64,000 nt of DNA from Pelagimonas varians. Lineage in GTDB: Bacteria > Pseudomonadota > Alphaproteobacteria > Rhodobacterales > Rhodobacteraceae. Position 1 is the stretch's first letter, and each line of letters starts with the position of its first letter. The position numbers and the translations under genes were made by a program. The DNA is taken from positions 38,612 to 102,611 of the forward strand of contig NZ_QKMF01000020.1 of assembly GCF_003208435.1 (NCBI RefSeq), written 5' to 3'. Shown here in pieces: positions 60,675-64,000 of this stretch. The notes under the pieces are model-generated. The model saw only the letters and a program-made list of their open reading frames with translations. It was not told the origin of the DNA and searched no databases.

Positions 60675-61927
60675 TCACCGCCATTGTCTTTGTCGTATTG
60701 CTGTTTGTTGGTGCGCCAATCGGGGTTGTTCTGGCCGTCTCTGCCGCCGCCTATCTGATTGATGCGGGCAACACTGCCTTGATCGGATCCTACGCGCTTC
60801 AATTGATGTCAGGCATCGGTAAGTACGGACTGCTGGCAATCCCTCTGTTCATGCTCGTTGGGGAAATGATGAACGGAGGCGGTATCACCATTCGGCTGGT
60901 TGGCATGGCCCGCGCGATTGTCGGGACCATGAAGGGTGGCCTAGTTTATGTGAATATCCTTGCAAACATGATGATGGCGTCGATCCTTGGGTCGGCTACA
61001 GCGCAAATTGCGATCATGTCAAAGGTTATGGTGCCCGAAATGGAACGCGAAGGGTATTCAAAGACTTTCGCCGTTGCCACGACAACGGCTGCCGGGCTTT
61101 TGTCGCCCGTTATTCCCCCTTCCATGATGTTTGTAGTCTATGGGGTGCTCGCTCAAATTTCCATTGGTGATCTTTTCATTGCTGGCATCATTCCGGGGTT
61201 AATGATGGCTGGCGGGTTCATGGTTGTGATCTTCATTATGGGGTTGATCAATCCGTTTCCCGAGGCCCCTCGATTGTCACGGGTTGAGCGCATCGCACTG
61301 CTTCGCGATGGCTTGATAACGTTGGTCATTCCGGCGTCGATTATTGGCAGCATTACACTGGGATTGGCGACGCCAACCGAATCCGCGGCTATTGCTGCTG
61401 TCATGGCCTATCTGATCGGCAAGTTCGTGACACGCGAACTGGTTGAGCGGGACATCCCGCAAATGCTGCTGACAGCAGGGTCCAATGCCGCACTTGTGCT
61501 GTTCATGGTGGCCACGGCAAATGTCTTTAGCTGGATATTGATCTATAGTCAGATCCCGCAAAGCTTGGCCGCCTGGATTGTCTTCATTGCTGACAACCCT
61601 ATCCTCTTCTTGTTGCTGCTGAACATCATCATGCTGCTGGTTGGAATGGTGATTGATGGCATTCCTGCGCTGATTATGGTCGTCCCGATTGTGCTGCCGG
61701 TGGCGACATCGGTTTACGGAATCGATCCTTATCATCTGGGGATTGTCCTGTGTCTGAACCTGACCTTGGGCCTTGTCACGCCGCCCGTAGGTGTCGCGCT
61801 TTACGTCGCCGCAACGGTGTCAAATGTAAGAGCCGGGGCGATCTTTAAATCGGCGCTGCCTTTTGTGGCTATTGCCGCTGTGGTCGTGGTTCTGATCAGC
61901 GTGTTTCCGGCATTGATCATCCGCTGA
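60671..61927 (+). CDS. dctM: TRAP transporter large permease DctM
   Basis: A 418-residue DctM-family permease. The start at 60671 (MITAIVFVVLLFVGAPIGVV) overlaps the dctQ stop and gives the normal length; the open frame from 60566 lies inside dctQ. Family motifs: IPLFMLVGEMMNGGGITIRL, ILGSATAQIAIMSKVMVPEM, SPVIPPSMMFVVYGVLA and LGLVTPPVGVALYVA. About 12 membrane segments are present. It is the translocating subunit of the AraC-controlled TRAP system. Confidence 0.94.
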   Translation: MITAIVFVVLLFVGAPIGVVLAVSAAAYLIDAGNTALIGSYALQLMSGIGKYGLLAIPLFMLVGEMMNGGGITIRLVGMARAIVGTMKGGLVYVNILANMMMASILGSATAQIAIMSKVMVPEMEREGYSKTFAVATTTAAGLLSPVIPPSMMFVVYGVLAQISIGDLFIAGIIPGLMMAGGFMVVIFIMGLINPFPEAPRLSRVERIALLRDGLITLVIPASIIGSITLGLATPTESAAIAAVMAYLIGKFVTRELVERDIPQMLLTAGSNAALVLFMVATANVFSWILIYSQIPQSLAAWIVFIADNPILFLLLLNIIMLLVGMVIDGIPALIMVVPIVLPVATSVYGIDPYHLGIVLCLNLTLGLVTPPVGVALYVAATVSNVRAGAIFKSALPFVAIAAVVVVLISVFPALIIR

Positions 61928-61975
61928 GCAATCAAAAAATTATGAAAATTAGTCACCAATGGGACATCAAAAGAC

Positions 61976-63478
61976 ATGACATTCACACCACATGGCAAAC
62001 ATCTGATCGCCGGAAACTGGGTTGCGGGAGAAAGCAAATTCACCTCAGAACCTGCACAGGGCTCTGCATATGAATTCTCAGTCGGAACGCCTGATCACAT
62101 AGATCAAGCCGTCACTGCCGCTGAAGAGGCTTTTTGGTCAATTGGGTATTCCAGGCGTAAAGACCGCGCTGCATTTTTGAACGCAATTGCGGATGAGATT
62201 GAGGCGCGCGGCGACGCGATCACCGAGATAGGCACACAAGAGACAGGCCTACCAGAGGCGCGCCTGCAAGGGGAACGTGGTCGCACAACAGGCCAACTGC
62301 GCCTTTTTGCGGATCACATTCTGGTAGGGGACTACCTGGATCGCCGACATGACGAAGCAATGCCGGAACGTGCGCCATTGCCGCGCTCAGATCTGAAAAT
62401 GATTGGGCGGCCCATCGGCCCTATCGCAGTGTTTGGCGCGTCCAATTTCCCACTCGCATTTTCGACCGCTGGCGGCGACACGGCTGCTGCTTTGGCGGCG
62501 GGGTGTCCGGTGGTTGTCAAAGGCCATTCAGGCCATCCCGGCACCGGCGAGATTGTCGCAGAAGCGATCCACGCAGCAATCGTCAAATGTGACATGCACC
62601 CCGGCGTTTTCTCATTAGTGCAGGGTGGCAATCTTGAGGCCGGGCAAGCCTTGGTGCAGCATTCACTGATTAAAGCGGTCGGCTTTACAGGATCATTAGG
62701 CGGGGGCCGTGCCTTGTTTGACCTTTGCGCGCGGCGAGCTGAACCCATCCCCTTCTTTGGCGAACTTGGCTCAATCAACCCGATGTTTATTCTTCCCGCT
62801 GCGGCTAAGGCACGAGGGGCTGACATTGGTACAGGGTGGGCAGGTTCCCTGACGATGGGGGCGGGCCAGTTTTGTACAAATCCCGGTATTGTTGTGATCC
62901 TGAAAGATCAGGCCGACGCGTTTGCCACAGCAGCAGCCAAAGCGCTGGAACAGACGGCTGCGCAAACGATGCTGACGGATGGGATCGCATCAGCATTTCG
63001 AAAAGGACAATCGCGCATCGCAGCCAGCAACGGCGTTCAGGCCGTACTGACGACAACTTGTGATGGGCGCGATGCCACACCTTTCCTCTATCAAACGACC
63101 GCCGCACAATGGTTGACCAATAAGGACTTGGGTGAAGAAGTTTTCGGCCCGCTTGGTCTGATCGTCCTCGCCGACGATGTAAATCAAATGCGCAGCGTGG
63201 CACATGCACTGCAAGGCCAGCTGACATGTACACTACAAATGGATGCCTCCGACAAAGACGTCGCTAAATCTCTGATGCCGATTTTGGAACGTAAGGCCGG
63301 ACGCATCTTGGCCAATGGCTTCCCTACAGGCGTCGAGGTCAGCGAGGCGATGGTTCATGGTGGACCTTATCCGGCCTCTACCAACTTCGGAGCGACGTCT
63401 GTCGGGACCATGTCGATCAGGCGTTTCATCAGGCCAGTTTGTTACCAAGACATTCCTCTTGGGCTTTTGCCTGACTGA
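61976..63478 (+). CDS. Aldehyde dehydrogenase, alpha-ketoglutarate semialdehyde dehydrogenase type
   Basis: A 500-residue aldehyde dehydrogenase of the KGSADH/fatty aldehyde (AldH type III) branch. Motifs: FGASNFPLAFSTAGGDTAAALAAG, VKGHSGHPGTGE, AVGFTGSLGGGRALFDL, catalytic Glu in PFFGELGSINPMFI and catalytic Cys in GAGQFCTNPGIVV near residue 300. It ends with MVHGGPYPASTNFGATSVG and RPVCYQDIPLGLLPD, diagnostic of the branch. The ribosome-binding site is weak (GGGA). It is 48 bases after dctM and is probably the last gene of the operon. KGSADHs act at the end of pentose/uronate and hydroxyproline routes, which makes a sugar-acid-like substrate plausible for the whole operon. Confidence 0.92.
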   Translation: MTFTPHGKHLIAGNWVAGESKFTSEPAQGSAYEFSVGTPDHIDQAVTAAEEAFWSIGYSRRKDRAAFLNAIADEIEARGDAITEIGTQETGLPEARLQGERGRTTGQLRLFADHILVGDYLDRRHDEAMPERAPLPRSDLKMIGRPIGPIAVFGASNFPLAFSTAGGDTAAALAAGCPVVVKGHSGHPGTGEIVAEAIHAAIVKCDMHPGVFSLVQGGNLEAGQALVQHSLIKAVGFTGSLGGGRALFDLCARRAEPIPFFGELGSINPMFILPAAAKARGADIGTGWAGSLTMGAGQFCTNPGIVVILKDQADAFATAAAKALEQTAAQTMLTDGIASAFRKGQSRIAASNGVQAVLTTTCDGRDATPFLYQTTAAQWLTNKDLGEEVFGPLGLIVLADDVNQMRSVAHALQGQLTCTLQMDASDKDVAKSLMPILERKAGRILANGFPTGVEVSEAMVHGGPYPASTNFGATSVGTMSIRRFIRPVCYQDIPLGLLPD

Positions 63479-63904
63479 TTTGATCTCAATTGGGGCGGGC
63501 ACTCGCTGGGCATTCACAAGTAGCCCAGCATAATCTGCCTCCACAATCCGCGGCATTCGATCTGCTGAACAAGGGCAGATTGGGTGGTGACTATCGCTGC
63601 CAAGGTCCGATTTTCATGCCTTTGCGGCCATTGGGTCATTGTGCAGCATCCGTCAAAGAGGGCTCCAAGCCGCCTTTGACCGTCAAAATCAGTCTTGTTG
63701 AGTATGAATGCCCGCTCTAGGGAAGTCGAGGCAAACAGTTGGCAGCTGCAGAAATGCCGTTCGCAGCCATCAGACAGTAGTCACTTTGGGTTGACACCGG
63801 TCCTTCGGCGGCTCGCGGCTCGCTGCCGACCACCGACCGAACATGTGAAGGGCAGCAATGCGCAGATAACGGAGTTTGCAAAGTCACCCCAAGTGCAGGG
63901 ATAC
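63479..63904. other. 0.43-kb spacer downstream of the catabolic operon
   Basis: No gene is seen. Part of it (63730-63890) resembles the extragenic sequence family seen elsewhere in the window. It ends at the inferred terminus of an IS3 element. Confidence 0.4.
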
Positions 63905-64000
63905 TTTGGACCTGTCACGTTTTAGTGCCGCTCCTAGTGCTCGTTTAAGCCACCTTGCGTTCGAAAGCGACGGGGCTTTTCCAACCCAGTGCTGAATGGC
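63905..64000 (-). mobile_element. IS3-family element, right end (cut by window edge)
   Basis: On the minus strand the sequence reads HSALGWKSPVAFERKVA and TAA (stop at 63945-63947), the C-terminus of an IS3-type OrfB transposase. After the stop come 40 bases ending GACAGGTCCAAA at 63905. The region from GGAAAAGCCCCGTCGCTTT to that point matches the internally deleted copy at 35260-35324 almost base for base, so both belong to the same IS. The rest lies beyond the window. Confidence 0.75.

Overview
The window looks like chromosome (or a large replicon) of a marine or plant-associated alphaproteobacterium, most likely a member of the Rhodobacterales/Roseobacter group. The basis is gene content: three tripartite secondary transporter operons (one TTT, two TRAP), CoA-dependent aromatic catabolism, MarR/LacI/AraC-controlled catabolic islands, HemP plus imelysin iron genes, and typical IS110, IS3 and IS91 remnants. 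This is inference from families recognised by eye; no database search was possible.

Layout. (1) 1-5.3 kb: a TctC-TctB-TctA transporter, a TauE-like permease and an alpha/beta hydrolase, all minus strand and mostly translationally coupled, with a divergent LacI regulator and three evenly spaced LacI-type operators. (2) 6.8-16.6 kb: a minus-strand hydroxycinnamate-type catabolic cluster: acyl-CoA dehydrogenase, DUF3237, amidohydrolase, feruloyl-CoA synthase, MarR, crotonase, SDR and a TRAP transporter. It resembles CoA-dependent side-chain shortening without a vanillin dehydrogenase. (3) 17-19.5 kb: an FAD phenol hydroxylase (MobA-like) divergent from a MarR (MobR-like) with paired operators. 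(4) 19.7-26.8 kb: single genes (broken epimerase, SDR, LysR, S41 peptidase, acetyltransferase, DUF1992, MarR, MDR dehydrogenase). (5) 28.2-32.5 kb: a very large secreted-type repeat protein split by one frameshift. (6) 33-35.3 kb: decayed IS91, tyrosine recombinase and IS3 remnants. (7) 36.1-42.6 kb: an iron operon read from 42.6 to 36.1 kb: a 58-aa unknown, HemP, a Cys-rich unknown, imelysin IrpA, Bfd, a frameshifted Bfr, a di-heme oxidoreductase, a second imelysin and DUF1513. Two iron-box-like sites lie in front. (8) 43.1-49.8 kb: a pseudogene graveyard (TniQ, hemerythrin, glutathionyl-hydroquinone reductase, secreted beta-propeller-like protein, LysR) around one intact CDGSH-glutamate synthase-like gene. 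(9) 50.0-51.3 kb: an intact IS110-family element of the IS1111 type with 15-bp inverted repeats and a long right non-coding end. (10) 51.6-52.8 kb: DUF4345 and TetR, divergent. (11) 53.0-63.5 kb: an AraC-controlled catabolic operon (aldehyde dehydrogenase, NIPSNAP, cupin, ThDP enzyme, SDR, TRAP transporter, second aldehyde dehydrogenase) of unknown substrate. (12) The end of an IS3 element at the right edge.

Themes. All three transporter operons carry a long perfect stem-loop between the binding-protein gene and the permease genes. At least eight genes are broken by single-base lesions and still readable, so decay is recent. The best candidates for undescribed biology are the AraC-controlled operon of unknown substrate, the HemP-imelysin-DHOR iron operon with its Cys-rich unknown protein, and the possible bridge RNA of the IS1111-type element.
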